A stretch of DNA of 64,000 nucleotides from JAWWOL01 sp033851545 (GCA_033851545.1 JAWWOO010000066.1:13131-77130), one strand, 5' to 3'. Counted from the stretch's first letter, positions 34,327 through 43,495 are shown. Translations and numbers: made by a program. The notes: generated from the sequence alone by a model not told the origin.

Positions 34327-35316
34327 GTGTACGGCAACGGCGAAACGATCGAGTCCCCCACGCTGGACGCGCCGGCCGGTCTGCAGGAGCGATTCGACCG
34401 GATCATCGCCGAGGACGAGCGCATCGAGCCGCGTGACTGGATGCCTGACGGATACCGGAGGACGCTCATCCGGCAGATCGCCCAGCACGCCCACTCCGAG
34501 ATCATCGGCATGCAGCCGGAAGGCAACTGGATCACCCGCGCGCCGAGCCTGCGCCGCAAGGCCATCCTGCTCGCCAAGGTCCAGGACGAGGCGGGCCACG
34601 GCCTCTATCTCTACTCGGCGGCCGAGACGCTCGGCGTCGACCGCGAGGACCTGCTCGACCAGCTCCACGCGGGCAAGCAGAAGTATTCGAGCATCTTCAA
34701 CTACCCCACGCTCAGCTGGGCCGACATGGGCGCCATCGGCTGGCTCGTCGACGGTGCAGCGATCATGAACCAGGTGCCGCTCTGCCGGTGCTCCTACGGC
34801 CCGTACGCCCGGGCGATGGTCCGCGTGTGCAAGGAGGAGTCGTTCCACCAGAGGCAGGGCTTCGAGATCCTCTTCACCCTTTCCCACGGGACGACTGCCC
34901 AGAAGGCGATGGCACAGGACGCGGTGAACAGGTTCTGGTGGCCGTCCCTGATGATGTTCGGACCTCCGGACACCGACTCGCCCAACTCCGCGCAGTCCAC
35001 CGCCTGGGGCATCAAGCGGTTCAGCAACGACGAGCTGCGCCAGCGGTTCGTCGACATGGCCGTGCCGCAGGCCGAGTCCCTCGAGCTGTCGTTGCCTGAT
35101 CCCGATCTGCGCTGGAATGCCGACCGGGGCCGCTACGACTTCGGGGCCGTCGACTGGGACGAGCTCACCCGGGTGATCAAGGGAGACGGACCTTGTAACG
35201 CCCAGCGGATGGAGCGCCGTCGCGCGGCCCATGACGACGGAGCCTGGGTCCGCGAGGCCGCACAGGCCTATGCCCGCAAGCAGGCGAGCCGCACAGCAGC
35301 GAAGCCAGCGGCATGA
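34327..35316 (+). CDS. paaA: Phenylacetyl-CoA 1,2-epoxidase subunit A (catalytic)
   Basis: A 329-aa ferritin-like diiron oxygenase subunit. The iron-binding set is visible: AHSEIIG, then AKVQDEAGHGLYLY, then CKEESFHQRQGFE. It epoxidises the aromatic ring of phenylacetyl-CoA with O2 and electrons from PaaE. The start is GTG 34327 behind GAGGGAG. It begins the coupled paaABCDE operon (ATGA overlap with paaB at 35313-35316). Confidence 0.96.
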   Translation: MYGNGETIESPTLDAPAGLQERFDRIIAEDERIEPRDWMPDGYRRTLIRQIAQHAHSEIIGMQPEGNWITRAPSLRRKAILLAKVQDEAGHGLYLYSAAETLGVDREDLLDQLHAGKQKYSSIFNYPTLSWADMGAIGWLVDGAAIMNQVPLCRCSYGPYARAMVRVCKEESFHQRQGFEILFTLSHGTTAQKAMAQDAVNRFWWPSLMMFGPPDTDSPNSAQSTAWGIKRFSNDELRQRFVDMAVPQAESLELSLPDPDLRWNADRGRYDFGAVDWDELTRVIKGDGPCNAQRMERRRAAHDDGAWVREAAQAYARKQASRTAAKPAA

Positions 35317-35597
35317 GTACGGGATGGCCGCTGTGGGAGGTGTTCGTCCGCGCCAGGCGCGGGCTCGCCCACCAGCACGTCGGCAGCCTGCACGCTCCTG
35401 ATGCCGAGATGGCGCTGCGCAACGCGCGTGACGTCTACACCCGCCGGGGCGAAGGCGTGTCGCTGTGGGTGGTGGCCTCCGCGGACATCGCCGCGTCGAG
35501 CCCGGATGAGAAGGACCCGTTCTTCGAGCCGGCCATGGACAAGGCCTACCGGCACCCGACGTTCTACGACGTGCCCGAGGGAGTTGCCCACCTGTGA
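35313..35597 (+). CDS. paaB: Phenylacetyl-CoA epoxidase subunit B
   Basis: A 94-aa subunit of the standard size. The N-terminus reads PLWEVFVRARRGLAHQHVGS, and the later DAEMALRNARDVYTRR segment is typical of PaaB, which bridges PaaAC units. Start and stop overlap paaA and paaC by 4 nt each. Confidence 0.95.
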   Translation: MSTGWPLWEVFVRARRGLAHQHVGSLHAPDAEMALRNARDVYTRRGEGVSLWVVASADIAASSPDEKDPFFEPAMDKAYRHPTFYDVPEGVAHL

Positions 35598-36367
35598 GTG
35601 ACTCGCCAACGGGCACCTCGTCACCGACCGCCCTCTCCACGTACGCGATCGGGTTGGGCGACGACGCGCTGATCCTCGCCCAGCGGCTGGGCGAGTGGAT
35701 AACCTACGCCCCGCAGATCGAGGAGGACGTCGCCCTCGGCAACATCGCGCTGGACCTGCTGGGTCAGGCGCGCACTCTGCTGAGCTATGCCGGAAAGGTC
35801 GAGGGCGCCGGCCGCGACGAGGACGACCTTGCCTTTCTCCGCGACGAGCGTGCCTTCCGCAACGTGTGGCTGGTCGAGATCCCCAACGGCGACTTCGCCG
35901 TCACGATGGCCCGGCAGCTGCTGTTCTCGGCCTACCAGTGCGAGCTGTACGCCGGGCTTGAGGACTCCGTCGACCCGACCCTGGCCGGGCTGGCAGCCAA
36001 GGCGGTCAAGGAGGTCTACTACCACCGCGACCATGCCACCCAGTGGGTGCGCCGGCTCGGTGACGGCACGGACGAGTCCCATGCCCGCATGCAGGCGGCG
36101 CTGGACCGCGCCTGGCCCTATGTCGACGAGCTGTTCGATACCGACGATGCCGCAGCGGCGCTGCCGGGCGTCGCGGTCGACCCTGCCTCACTTCGGCCCG
36201 CTTGGACCGCGTACGTCGAGAAGGCCCTGGCCGAGGCCACCTTGACCCGGCCCGAGCCGACCTGGCGCTCGCGCGGTGGAAGGACCGGCTACCACAGCGA
36301 GAACCTCGGACATCTGCTGCCCGAGATGCAAGCCCTGCACCGGGCACATCCCGGAGCAACCTGGTGA
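35594..36367 (+). CDS. paaC: Phenylacetyl-CoA epoxidase subunit C (structural)
   Basis: A 257-aa ferritin-like partner of PaaA. It shows the LGDDALILAQRLGEWI opening, the EEDVALGNIALDLLGQAR helix and the KEVYYHRDHATQWVRRLGDG helix typical of PaaC. It stabilises PaaA and lacks a full diiron site in characterised homologues. GTG 35594 overlaps the paaB stop. Confidence 0.95.
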   Translation: MSDSPTGTSSPTALSTYAIGLGDDALILAQRLGEWITYAPQIEEDVALGNIALDLLGQARTLLSYAGKVEGAGRDEDDLAFLRDERAFRNVWLVEIPNGDFAVTMARQLLFSAYQCELYAGLEDSVDPTLAGLAAKAVKEVYYHRDHATQWVRRLGDGTDESHARMQAALDRAWPYVDELFDTDDAAAALPGVAVDPASLRPAWTAYVEKALAEATLTRPEPTWRSRGGRTGYHSENLGHLLPEMQALHRAHPGATW

Positions 36368-36858
36368 GCGCCGCTGCTGCAGGGCGGGTGTCAGAACTGC
36401 TGGCGGTGGCCGGTTCGGTTCCTGACCCGGAGATCCCGGTGCTGACCCTGGAGGACCTCGGCATCCTGCGCGCCGTGGAGATCAGCTCCGACGGGACGGT
36501 CCGGGTGACTCTCACGCCGACCTACACGGGGTGCCCGGCAACCGAGGTCATCGCCGCGGACGTCGAGGCCGCCCTGCACTCTGCCGGTGCCGACCGGGTG
36601 TCCATCCGTACCGTGCTGTCCCCGGCATGGACGACTGACTGGATAACCGAGGCCGGTCACCGCAAGCTGCTCGAGTACGGCATCGCGCCGCCCGGTGCTT
36701 GCCACTCGGGGCCGGTCGCGCTCACGCTGTCGGTGCGGTGCCCGCAATGCGGCTCGAGCCGGACCCGTGAACTCAGCCGGTTCGGTTCCACCCCGTGCAA
36801 GTCGCTCTGGTCGTGCTTGTCGTGCCTGGAGCCGTTCGACTCGTTCAAGGCGATCTGA
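36364..36858 (+). CDS. paaD: Phenylacetate degradation protein PaaD (MIP18 family)
   Basis: A 164-aa DUF59/MIP18-type protein. VPDPEIPVLTLEDLGILR opens the domain and PTYTGCPATEVIAADV carries the conserved cysteine. The C-terminus has a zinc-like set: CPQCGS, TPCK and CLSC. PaaD is thought to help build the iron centres of the epoxidase system. GTG 36364 overlaps paaC and the gene end overlaps paaE (TGATG). Open frame upstream of 36364 is a shadow. Confidence 0.94.
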   Translation: MSAAAAGRVSELLAVAGSVPDPEIPVLTLEDLGILRAVEISSDGTVRVTLTPTYTGCPATEVIAADVEAALHSAGADRVSIRTVLSPAWTTDWITEAGHRKLLEYGIAPPGACHSGPVALTLSVRCPQCGSSRTRELSRFGSTPCKSLWSCLSCLEPFDSFKAI

Positions 36859-37979
36859 TGTCGACCGCTGCCAGCCCCGAGGTGGTGCCAAGGCTCCGGC
36901 ACGCGGTCTTCCACCAGCTGCGCGTGGCTTCGATCGAGCGGCTCACCGAGGATGCCGTAGCCGTGACCTTCGACGTCCCGGAAGACCTGCGCGAGCAATT
37001 CCGTTTCCGCGCCGGCCAGCACGTGTCCGTGCGCGCCGACGAGCTGGGCGAGGACGTACGCCGCAACTACTCGATCTGTGCGCCGGCCACTGGAGGGCCG
37101 CTGAGGATCGGCGTCAAGCGGATCCCAGAAGGCGTGTTCTCCAACTTCGTCAACGAGCGGCTCAGAACCGGCGACATCCTCGACGTGATGACGCCGACCG
37201 GGACCTTCTCCCCGGACCTGGACCCCGCTCAGGCCAAGCGCTATGTCGCGATTGCCGCCGGCTCAGGCATCACGCCGGTGCTCTCGATCCTGGCGACCGC
37301 TCTCGAGGTGGAGCAGCAGAGCACAGCCGCGCTGGTCTATGTCAATCTGCGCACCTCGACCATCATGTTCCTGGAGGAGCTCGAGGACCTGAAGAACAGG
37401 TTCCCGGCCCGGTTCCAGATCCTGCACGTCCTCGACGAGGAGATCACCGAGGTCGAGCTGCTCTCTGGCCGGCTTGATGCCGAGCGGCTCAACCGGATCC
37501 TCGACACCGTCCTGCCGGTCGACGACGTCGACGACTGGTACTTGTGCGGACCGCTCGCCATGACCGACACCGTGCAGGCAGCATTGCTCGACCGTGGCGT
37601 GGACACCGGCCACATCCACCGCGAGCTGTTCCACGTCGTTCCTCTCGGCACGCAGCAAAGCACCCCGAGCCGCGCGGAGGCAGATCAAGCCGACGTCGGC
37701 GGATCCGCGGTGACGGTCGTCCTGGACGGCAGGTCCCTGACCTTCAACCTCGCCCGCGACGGCAGCTCGATCCTCGAGGCGACCCTGCGTGCCCGCCCCG
37801 ACGCCCCGTACGCCTGCAAGCACGGCGTGTGCGGCACCTGCCGGGCAAGGGTGCTCGAGGGCGAGGTCGAGATGGACACCAACTACGCCCTGGAGCCCGA
37901 CGAGATTGCTCGCGGCGTCGTGCTCACCTGCCAGTCGCACCCGGTCACCGACCGGGTGACCGTGGACTTCGACCAGTGA
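36858..37979 (+). CDS. paaE: Phenylacetyl-CoA epoxidase reductase
   Basis: A 373-aa electron-transfer subunit. An FAD-binding ferredoxin-reductase domain (RRNYSICAP, then GVFSNFV) and an NAD-binding domain (GSGITPVLSI) are followed by a plant-type [2Fe-2S] domain with CKHGVCGTCRARV and a later Cys in LTCQSHP. It passes NADPH electrons to PaaA. ATG 36858 shares one base with the paaD stop. Confidence 0.95.
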   Translation: MSTAASPEVVPRLRHAVFHQLRVASIERLTEDAVAVTFDVPEDLREQFRFRAGQHVSVRADELGEDVRRNYSICAPATGGPLRIGVKRIPEGVFSNFVNERLRTGDILDVMTPTGTFSPDLDPAQAKRYVAIAAGSGITPVLSILATALEVEQQSTAALVYVNLRTSTIMFLEELEDLKNRFPARFQILHVLDEEITEVELLSGRLDAERLNRILDTVLPVDDVDDWYLCGPLAMTDTVQAALLDRGVDTGHIHRELFHVVPLGTQQSTPSRAEADQADVGGSAVTVVLDGRSLTFNLARDGSSILEATLRARPDAPYACKHGVCGTCRARVLEGEVEMDTNYALEPDEIARGVVLTCQSHPVTDRVTVDFDQ

Positions 37980-39280
37980 CCACTCCAGGGACACAGGCCG
38001 GCCCCCTCGTCCGGACCGAGCGGCGGGGCTCGGTTCTCCTGGTCGGCCTCGCCCGGCCGGCCAAGCACAATGCCTTGGACGAGGCGATGGTCGGGCAGCT
38101 GGACGGGGTGCTCGCGGCGGCCGGGCAGGAGGCCTGCATCCTGGTGCTGTACTCCAGCACACCGGGCATGTTCGCTGCCGGGGCCGATATCGCAGAGCTC
38201 GTCGACCGCGACGCCGATGCCGCCCTGCGCGGCATCAACTCGGGGCTGTTCGACCGACTGGAAGCGCACCCGTGGCCCACGATCGCCGCCATCGATGGTC
38301 CCGCGTACGGCGGGGGGTGCGAGCTCGCTTTGGCGTGTGACCTGCGGGTTGCCTCGCCCGCCGCCCGGTTCGCCCAACCGGAGCTGGGTCTTGGCATTCT
38401 CGCCGGCGCCGGGGCCAACTGGCGGTTGCCCCAGACCGCCGGGCTCTCCGTGGCCAGACGCATGCTCTATGCCGGTGAAGTGCTCGACGCCGACGCAGCT
38501 CTCCATGCGGGGCTGGTCGATGCGGTCCACCCGCGCGACTCGCTGCTCGACGAGGCGGTCGCGCTCGGCGAGCGGATCGCCCACCGTTCGTGGCGCGCCC
38601 TGGAGCTGACCAAGCTCGCATTGCGGGCCCACCGGCCGGCGACCACCGGGTTCGACCTGGTGGCGCAGGCCGTACTGTTCGAGAGCGATGACAAGCGCGA
38701 GCGGATGAGCCGGTTCCTCGACGAGCGGGCCCGGCGCAGGCGGGAGCGCAGCGCGGACGAGGACGGAGCTTCTGCCGGACCGGCAGGCGCACCGGACCCC
38801 GTACCCCCGTTCCGGATCCGCGAGCTGACCGTCGAGGACGGCATGGATCTCGCGGGGTGGAGCCGCCCAGGTGCCTGGGGCATCGAGGACGCGCTGGAGC
38901 GGCCGGCGCCGGACGAGGGCTATCGGGCGGTCGTCGACAGCGAGGGTCATCTTCTCGGCTACTGCTGTCTCGGCGCCGCCGCCAGAGTGCCGGGCGTTCC
39001 CCGCGACAGCTCGGTGGTCGACGTGGCCGTCGGCATCCGGCCGGAGCTCGCCGGTCGGGGCTGGAGCACCGAGCTCGGCCGGGCAGCGGTCGAGTACGCC
39101 GCCTCAGTGGCAGCGGATCGCCGGCTGCGCAGCACCGTGCCCGAGTGGAACACGGCGGGGCGCCGCGCGGCGGAGCTGGCGGGGTTCTCGCTGGTCGGCG
39201 CCCGCACCTACGCGGATCAGCTCTATGAGGTCTTCGAGCAGCCGACCTCAGCTGTTTTCTCGCGGGGCAAGGATGAGTGA
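37976..39280 (+). CDS. Enoyl-CoA hydratase fused to a GNAT acetyltransferase
   Basis: A 434-aa two-domain protein in the paaF position. Residues ~10-260 are a crotonase fold: the AGADIAELVDRDADA oxyanion-hole region, then IDGPAYGGGCELALACDLRVAS. A charged linker with ARRRRERS leads into a GNAT fold at ~275-425 with the acetyl-CoA-binding motif VGIRPELAGRGWSTELGRAA and a WNTAGRRAAELAGF ending. The crotonase part would hydrate 2,3-dehydroadipyl-CoA; the acetyltransferase target is unknown. The GTG start overlaps the paaE stop. There is no stop or frame break between domains, so the fusion looks genuine. Confidence 0.85.
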   Translation: MTTPGTQAGPLVRTERRGSVLLVGLARPAKHNALDEAMVGQLDGVLAAAGQEACILVLYSSTPGMFAAGADIAELVDRDADAALRGINSGLFDRLEAHPWPTIAAIDGPAYGGGCELALACDLRVASPAARFAQPELGLGILAGAGANWRLPQTAGLSVARRMLYAGEVLDADAALHAGLVDAVHPRDSLLDEAVALGERIAHRSWRALELTKLALRAHRPATTGFDLVAQAVLFESDDKRERMSRFLDERARRRRERSADEDGASAGPAGAPDPVPPFRIRELTVEDGMDLAGWSRPGAWGIEDALERPAPDEGYRAVVDSEGHLLGYCCLGAAARVPGVPRDSSVVDVAVGIRPELAGRGWSTELGRAAVEYAASVAADRRLRSTVPEWNTAGRRAAELAGFSLVGARTYADQLYEVFEQPTSAVFSRGKDE

Positions 39281-39670
39281 GGTCACCCGGGCGGTGCACA
39301 GCCGGCGACCCTGCTCGTCACGGATCACCACCTCGTACGTCGCCACGGTGCCGCCGCGGTGCAACGGCTCGGCGACCGCGGTCACGAGTCCTTCGCGAGC
39401 GCCGCGGTGGTGCGTGGCGTTGACGTCGACCCCGACCACCGTCCGGCCGGGACCCGCGTGCAGGACCGCACCCCAGGAACCCACCGCCTCGGCGAGTGCC
39501 AGCATGGCTCCGCCGTGCAACAGCCCGAAGGACTGGGTGTTCGTCTCCACCGGGGCAGTCGCCACCACGCGCTCGGGCGCGGCCTCGAGGACCCGTACCC
39601 CGAGCTTGCGGTCAAGGTCGCCCAAGGAGAGTCCCGGATAGTTGCGGCCTAGTACGTCGTCTTCGTCCAT
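39248..39670 (-). CDS. paaI: Hydroxyphenylacetyl-CoA thioesterase PaaI
   Basis: A 140-aa hot-dog-fold thioesterase with the NTQSFGLLHGGAMLALAE segment and GVDVNATHHRGAREG strand expected for PaaI. It removes CoA from dead-end intermediates of the pathway. ATG 39670 (MDEDDVLG) is chosen; open frame upstream is antisense to paaZ. It is the only minus-strand gene of the paa block, and its last 33 bases overlap the end of the fusion gene tail to tail. Confidence 0.88.
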   Translation of the reverse strand: MDEDDVLGRNYPGLSLGDLDRKLGVRVLEAAPERVVATAPVETNTQSFGLLHGGAMLALAEAVGSWGAVLHAGPGRTVVGVDVNATHHRGAREGLVTAVAEPLHRGGTVATYEVVIRDEQGRRLCTARVTSLILAPRENS

Positions 39671-39724
39671 TCGCGCAGCATACGAAATCTTCCGGCCGTG
39701 CCAGACAAATCGAGGAGTCATCGC

Positions 39725-41767
39725 GTGACCATCACCGTCAAGAGCTACGTCGGCGGCCGCTGGCAGGGCCCCGGCAGCGAGAGTGTCGCCCTGCTCGACG
39801 CCGCCACCTCCGAGCCGGTGGCGACCATCGGCACCAGTCCGATCGACATGCTGCCGGTCCTCGACCACGCCCGTTCGGTCGGCGGTCCGGCGCTGCGCGA
39901 GCTGCCGTTCCACGAGCGGGCGCTGGCCCTCAAGCGCCTAGCCGTCCACCTCACCGGCACGAAGGACACGTTCTACCCGGTCTCCGCCTGGACCGGCGCC
40001 ACCCGGCGTGACTCCCTCGTCGACATCGACGGTGGGATAGGCGTGCTGTTCAGCTATTCCGGAAAGGGACGTCGCGAGCTGCCGAACAGCACCGTCCTCG
40101 TGGACGGCCCCGCCGAGGTGCTCGGGCGAGGGGGCCAGTTTGTCGGTCAGCACATCTACACCTCACGGCGCGGTATTGCTCTGCAGATCAATGCCTTCAA
40201 CTTTCCGGTGTGGGGAATGCTCGAGAAGTTTGCGCCGGCATTCCTCGCCGGCGTGCCCACCGTCGTCAAGCCGGCGTCACAAACCGCCTACCTGACCGCT
40301 GCCGTGGTCGAGGAGATCGTTGCCTCCGGGCTGCTGCCCGTCGGCAGTCTGCAGCTGGTGGTCGGCGGATCACGGGGTCTGCTCGATCTGCTCTCCGAGC
40401 AGGACACTGTTGCCTTCACCGGCTCGGCATCGACAGCGTCACTGCTCAAGGCCCACCATGCGGTCCTGCAGGGCGGGGTCCGCTTCAGCTCCGAGGCGGA
40501 CTCGCTCAACTTCTCGATGCTCGGCACGGACGTGCGCCCAGGCAGTGAGGAGTTCGACCTCTTCGTCCGGCAGCTCGTCACGGAGATGACGTCCAAGGCC
40601 GGCCAGAAATGCACGGCGATCCGGCGCGCGCTCGTCCCACAAGCGCTCGTTCACGACGTCATGGACGCGGTCGGCGCCCGGGTTTCGGCCAAGGTGCGCG
40701 TCGGCAACCCGTCGAGCGACGAGGTCACCATGGGGGCCTTGGTGGGACTCGCCCAGCGCCGCGAGGTGCGCCGCAGCCTTGACCTGCTGGCCGACGCGGC
40801 GGAACTCGTCGTCGGAGACCCCGACTCGTTCGACGTGATCGGTGCCGACGCTCAGCAGGGCGCTTTCCTGCCGCCGATGTTGTTGTGGGCCAAGGACTCC
40901 AGCCGCAGCGAGCCGCACGACATCGAGGTGTTCGGCCCTGTCTGCACGATGATCGGCTACCGGGACACCGAGCATGCGATCGACCTCGCCGCTCGCGGTC
41001 GCGGCAGTCTTGTGGGGTCGGTCGTCTCGGCGGACCCCGACGTCGTGCGGGACGTCGTTCTCGGCGTGGCGCCCTGGCACGGCCGGGTGCTGGTCCTCGA
41101 CCGCGACTCCGCAGCCGAGTCGACCGGCCACGGCTCACCATTGCCGCAGCTGGTGCACGGCGGCCCTGGCCGAGCCGGGGACGGAGAGGAGCTGGGAGGC
41201 ATCCGTTCAGTGCTGCACTTCATGCAACGTACGGCAGTTCAGGGCTCCCCGCGGGCGGTGTCATCGGTCACCGGCACGTGGGTGACGGGGGCGCCGCGGC
41301 ACACCGGGGGCACCCACCCCTTCCGCAAGAGCCTCGCCGAGCTGCAGGTGGGCGATGCGGTTGTCAGCGGCCCGCGCGCGATCACCCTGGAGGACATCGA
41401 CAGATTCACGGATTTGTCCGGTGACCGTTTCTACGCCCACACCGACGAAGAAGCCGCAGCGGCAAATCCGTTCTTCGAGGGACGGGTCGCGCACGGCTAC
41501 TTCGTGGTGGCATTGGCGGCCGGGCTGTTCGTCTCCCCGGAGCCCGGTCCCGTACTCGCCAACTACGGCCTCGAGCGGTTGCGTTTCCTGGCTCCCGCCT
41601 ATCCAGGGGACGAGCTCACGGTGACCCTGACTGCCAAGAGCATCTCCCCGCGCGCCGATGCCGACTACGGCGAGGTCGTCTGGGACGCGCACGTGGTCAA
41701 CCAGGACGGTCAACCGGTGGCGTCGTACGACGTGCTCACTCTGGTCGCCAAGGAGTGGCCGCTGTGA
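39725..41767 (+). CDS. paaZ: Oxepin-CoA hydrolase / 3-oxo-5,6-dehydrosuberyl-CoA semialdehyde dehydrogenase
   Basis: A 680-aa bifunctional enzyme. The aldehyde dehydrogenase domain fills residues 1 to ~520: FNFPVWGMLEKFAPAFLAG, VAFTGSASTASLL and the catalytic Cys in KAGQKCTAIRR. A MaoC-like (R)-hydratase domain follows at ~540-680 with DLSGDRFYAHTDEEAA and FEGRVAHGYF. It opens the oxepin ring and oxidises the aldehyde formed. The start is GTG 39725 behind GAGGAG; a GTG at 39698 is also in frame. It is coupled to paaG by a GTGA overlap. Confidence 0.94.
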   Translation: MTITVKSYVGGRWQGPGSESVALLDAATSEPVATIGTSPIDMLPVLDHARSVGGPALRELPFHERALALKRLAVHLTGTKDTFYPVSAWTGATRRDSLVDIDGGIGVLFSYSGKGRRELPNSTVLVDGPAEVLGRGGQFVGQHIYTSRRGIALQINAFNFPVWGMLEKFAPAFLAGVPTVVKPASQTAYLTAAVVEEIVASGLLPVGSLQLVVGGSRGLLDLLSEQDTVAFTGSASTASLLKAHHAVLQGGVRFSSEADSLNFSMLGTDVRPGSEEFDLFVRQLVTEMTSKAGQKCTAIRRALVPQALVHDVMDAVGARVSAKVRVGNPSSDEVTMGALVGLAQRREVRRSLDLLADAAELVVGDPDSFDVIGADAQQGAFLPPMLLWAKDSSRSEPHDIEVFGPVCTMIGYRDTEHAIDLAARGRGSLVGSVVSADPDVVRDVVLGVAPWHGRVLVLDRDSAAESTGHGSPLPQLVHGGPGRAGDGEELGGIRSVLHFMQRTAVQGSPRAVSSVTGTWVTGAPRHTGGTHPFRKSLAELQVGDAVVSGPRAITLEDIDRFTDLSGDRFYAHTDEEAAAANPFFEGRVAHGYFVVALAAGLFVSPEPGPVLANYGLERLRFLAPAYPGDELTVTLTAKSISPRADADYGEVVWDAHVVNQDGQPVASYDVLTLVAKEWPL

Positions 41768-42567
41768 GCGGCCTTGCCGAGCCGGCGCAGGCGGGTGTGC
41801 GCGTCGAGATCTCCGGCGCCGTCGCCGAGGTCATCCTCGACCGCCCGGCGAAGCTCAACGCATTGGACTCTCCGGCCCTCGCGGCACTGCGCCGCGTCTT
41901 CACCGAGCTGCGCCGGCACGAGGACCTCCGCGCGGTGCTGCTCCGGGGGGAAGGGCGAGCATTCTGCGCCGGCCGCGACGTCTCCGGCGTGGATCCGGCT
42001 GTTGATGATGCGGCGGCCTTTCTTCGCGACCAGGTGCACCCCGTGCTGCAGGCGATCCGGTCCGTGCCGGTCCCGGTCGTCGCCGCCGTACAGGGGGCGT
42101 GCCTCGGCGTCGGGCTGGGGCTGGCAGGCACGGCGGACGTGGTCTATGCCGGCCACAGCGCCAGGATCGGCTCGCCCTTCGCGAAGCTCGGTGCGGTGCT
42201 GGACTCGGGAGGACACGCCCTGCTGGTCGACCGGCTCGGTCCGCACCGGGCCATGGACCTGATCGTCACCGGTGAGCTGCTCGACGGCGCCGAGGCAGCC
42301 AGGGTCGGCCTGGTCAGCCGGGCCGTTCCCGACGAGGACTTGCTGACAATGACGCGGGCCCTCGTGCGGAAGGTGGCCGAGGGACCGACCGCGGCGTTTG
42401 CCCAGTCCAAGGCCGTCATCACCGCCTTGCGGGAGAGGCGAGGTTCCGCGCCGGAGCTGCTGGAGGCCGAGGCTGCGGCGCAAGGTGCCGTGTCGACGAC
42501 CCGCGACTACGCCGAGGGCTTCGCCGCCTTCCAGCAGCGGCGTGCCCCGGTGTTCACCGGCCGGTAG
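41764..42567 (+). CDS. paaG: 1,2-epoxyphenylacetyl-CoA isomerase
   Basis: A 267-aa crotonase-fold enzyme with RAFCAGRDVSGVDPA, VQGACLGVGLGLAGTADVV and SPFAKLGAVLDSGG, the pattern of PaaG. It converts the ring epoxide to oxepin-CoA and shifts double bonds later in the pathway. The start is GTG 41764, overlapping the paaZ stop. It is the last recognisable paa gene; paaK (phenylacetate-CoA ligase) is not in this window. Confidence 0.9.
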   Translation: MSGLAEPAQAGVRVEISGAVAEVILDRPAKLNALDSPALAALRRVFTELRRHEDLRAVLLRGEGRAFCAGRDVSGVDPAVDDAAAFLRDQVHPVLQAIRSVPVPVVAAVQGACLGVGLGLAGTADVVYAGHSARIGSPFAKLGAVLDSGGHALLVDRLGPHRAMDLIVTGELLDGAEAARVGLVSRAVPDEDLLTMTRALVRKVAEGPTAAFAQSKAVITALRERRGSAPELLEAEAAAQGAVSTTRDYAEGFAAFQQRRAPVFTGR

Positions 42568-42643
42568 ACATCCCGCGCGCCATCGTTGCTGTCGCGGTCG
42601 CACCTGTTGCTGCCCCTGTTCCAAGCCGTGTACAGTTCCATTG

Positions 42644-42656
42644 GCGAACGATTCGC
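42644..42656. promoter_or_regulatory. Small inverted repeat upstream of the SDR gene
   Basis: GCGAA-CGA-TTCGC is a perfect 5-bp inverted repeat, 44 nt before the SDR start, in the 132-bp gap after paaG. It could be an operator for an unlinked regulator. It resembles half-sites of the paa palindrome but has different spacing. Confidence 0.3.
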
Positions 42657-42699
42657 ACTTGAACGGTTGCCGCCGTGACGATCGATCGGAGACAGCCCG

Positions 42700-43458
42700 A
42701 TGAACCGCCTGCAGGACAGAGTCGCCGTCGTCACCGGCAGCTCGCGTGGCATCGGCGCTGCCATCGCCGGTCTGCTGGCAGCCAACGGAGCCCGCGTCGT
42801 TGTCCACGGTCGTGATGCCGATGCTCTGGAATCCGTTCGCTCCCGCATCGAGGCCTCCGGTGGAGAGGTTTTCGCCGTACTCGCCTCCCTCACTGACTTC
42901 CAGGAGGTGGAAGCGATGCGTGAGCAGGCGGAGAGCCACTTCGGGACGGCTGACATCCTCGTCGCTAACGCCGGCGGCAGCCCGGTCCGCCCGGGACCTC
43001 TGGAGGACATCAGCGAGGAGGACTGGCGCCGCTCAGTCGATGCCAACCTCACGGCAACCTTCCTGACCATCAAGAGCTACCTCCCCGGCATGAAGCAGCG
43101 GGGCCACGGCAGCATCATCACCATGTCCTCCGCCGCTGCGCGCAGACCCACCGCAGGCAGTCCCGTTGCTTACGCGGCCGCAAAGGCAGGGATAGAGCTG
43201 CTCACCAAAGAAGTTGCCTTGCAAGGCGGCCCACACGGCGTCCGCGCGAACTGCATCGCTCCAGAGACGATCATGACCGAGCGAAACCGGCAGCAGATCC
43301 CCGACCGTGTCCAACAGGCGCTGATCGACAGCCACCCCGTCAAACGTCTCGGTACGCCGGACGACATCGCGCAGGCGGCACTGTTCCTCGTCTCGGAGAA
43401 CGCGTCCTGGATCAGCGGCGTCGTCCTCGACGTGGCTGGCGGCTCGGTTCTGGCCTGA
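42700..43458 (+). CDS. Short-chain dehydrogenase/reductase
   Basis: A 252-aa classical SDR. The cofactor motif is TGSSRGIGAAIAG, followed by LVANAGGSP, the catalytic Ser in TMSSAAARRP and the YxxxK pair in YAAAKAGIELL. The C-terminal DVAGGSVLA is typical of the FabG-like group. Substrate unknown. ATG 42700 follows GGAGA at 8 nt. It may be a separate unit from paaG because the gap holds a candidate operator. Confidence 0.9.
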   Translation: MNRLQDRVAVVTGSSRGIGAAIAGLLAANGARVVVHGRDADALESVRSRIEASGGEVFAVLASLTDFQEVEAMREQAESHFGTADILVANAGGSPVRPGPLEDISEEDWRRSVDANLTATFLTIKSYLPGMKQRGHGSIITMSSAAARRPTAGSPVAYAAAKAGIELLTKEVALQGGPHGVRANCIAPETIMTERNRQQIPDRVQQALIDSHPVKRLGTPDDIAQAALFLVSENASWISGVVLDVAGGSVLA

Positions 43459-43495
43459 TTGGGTTGGTCATCACTCGCCGGGGTCTGGAGGACGG

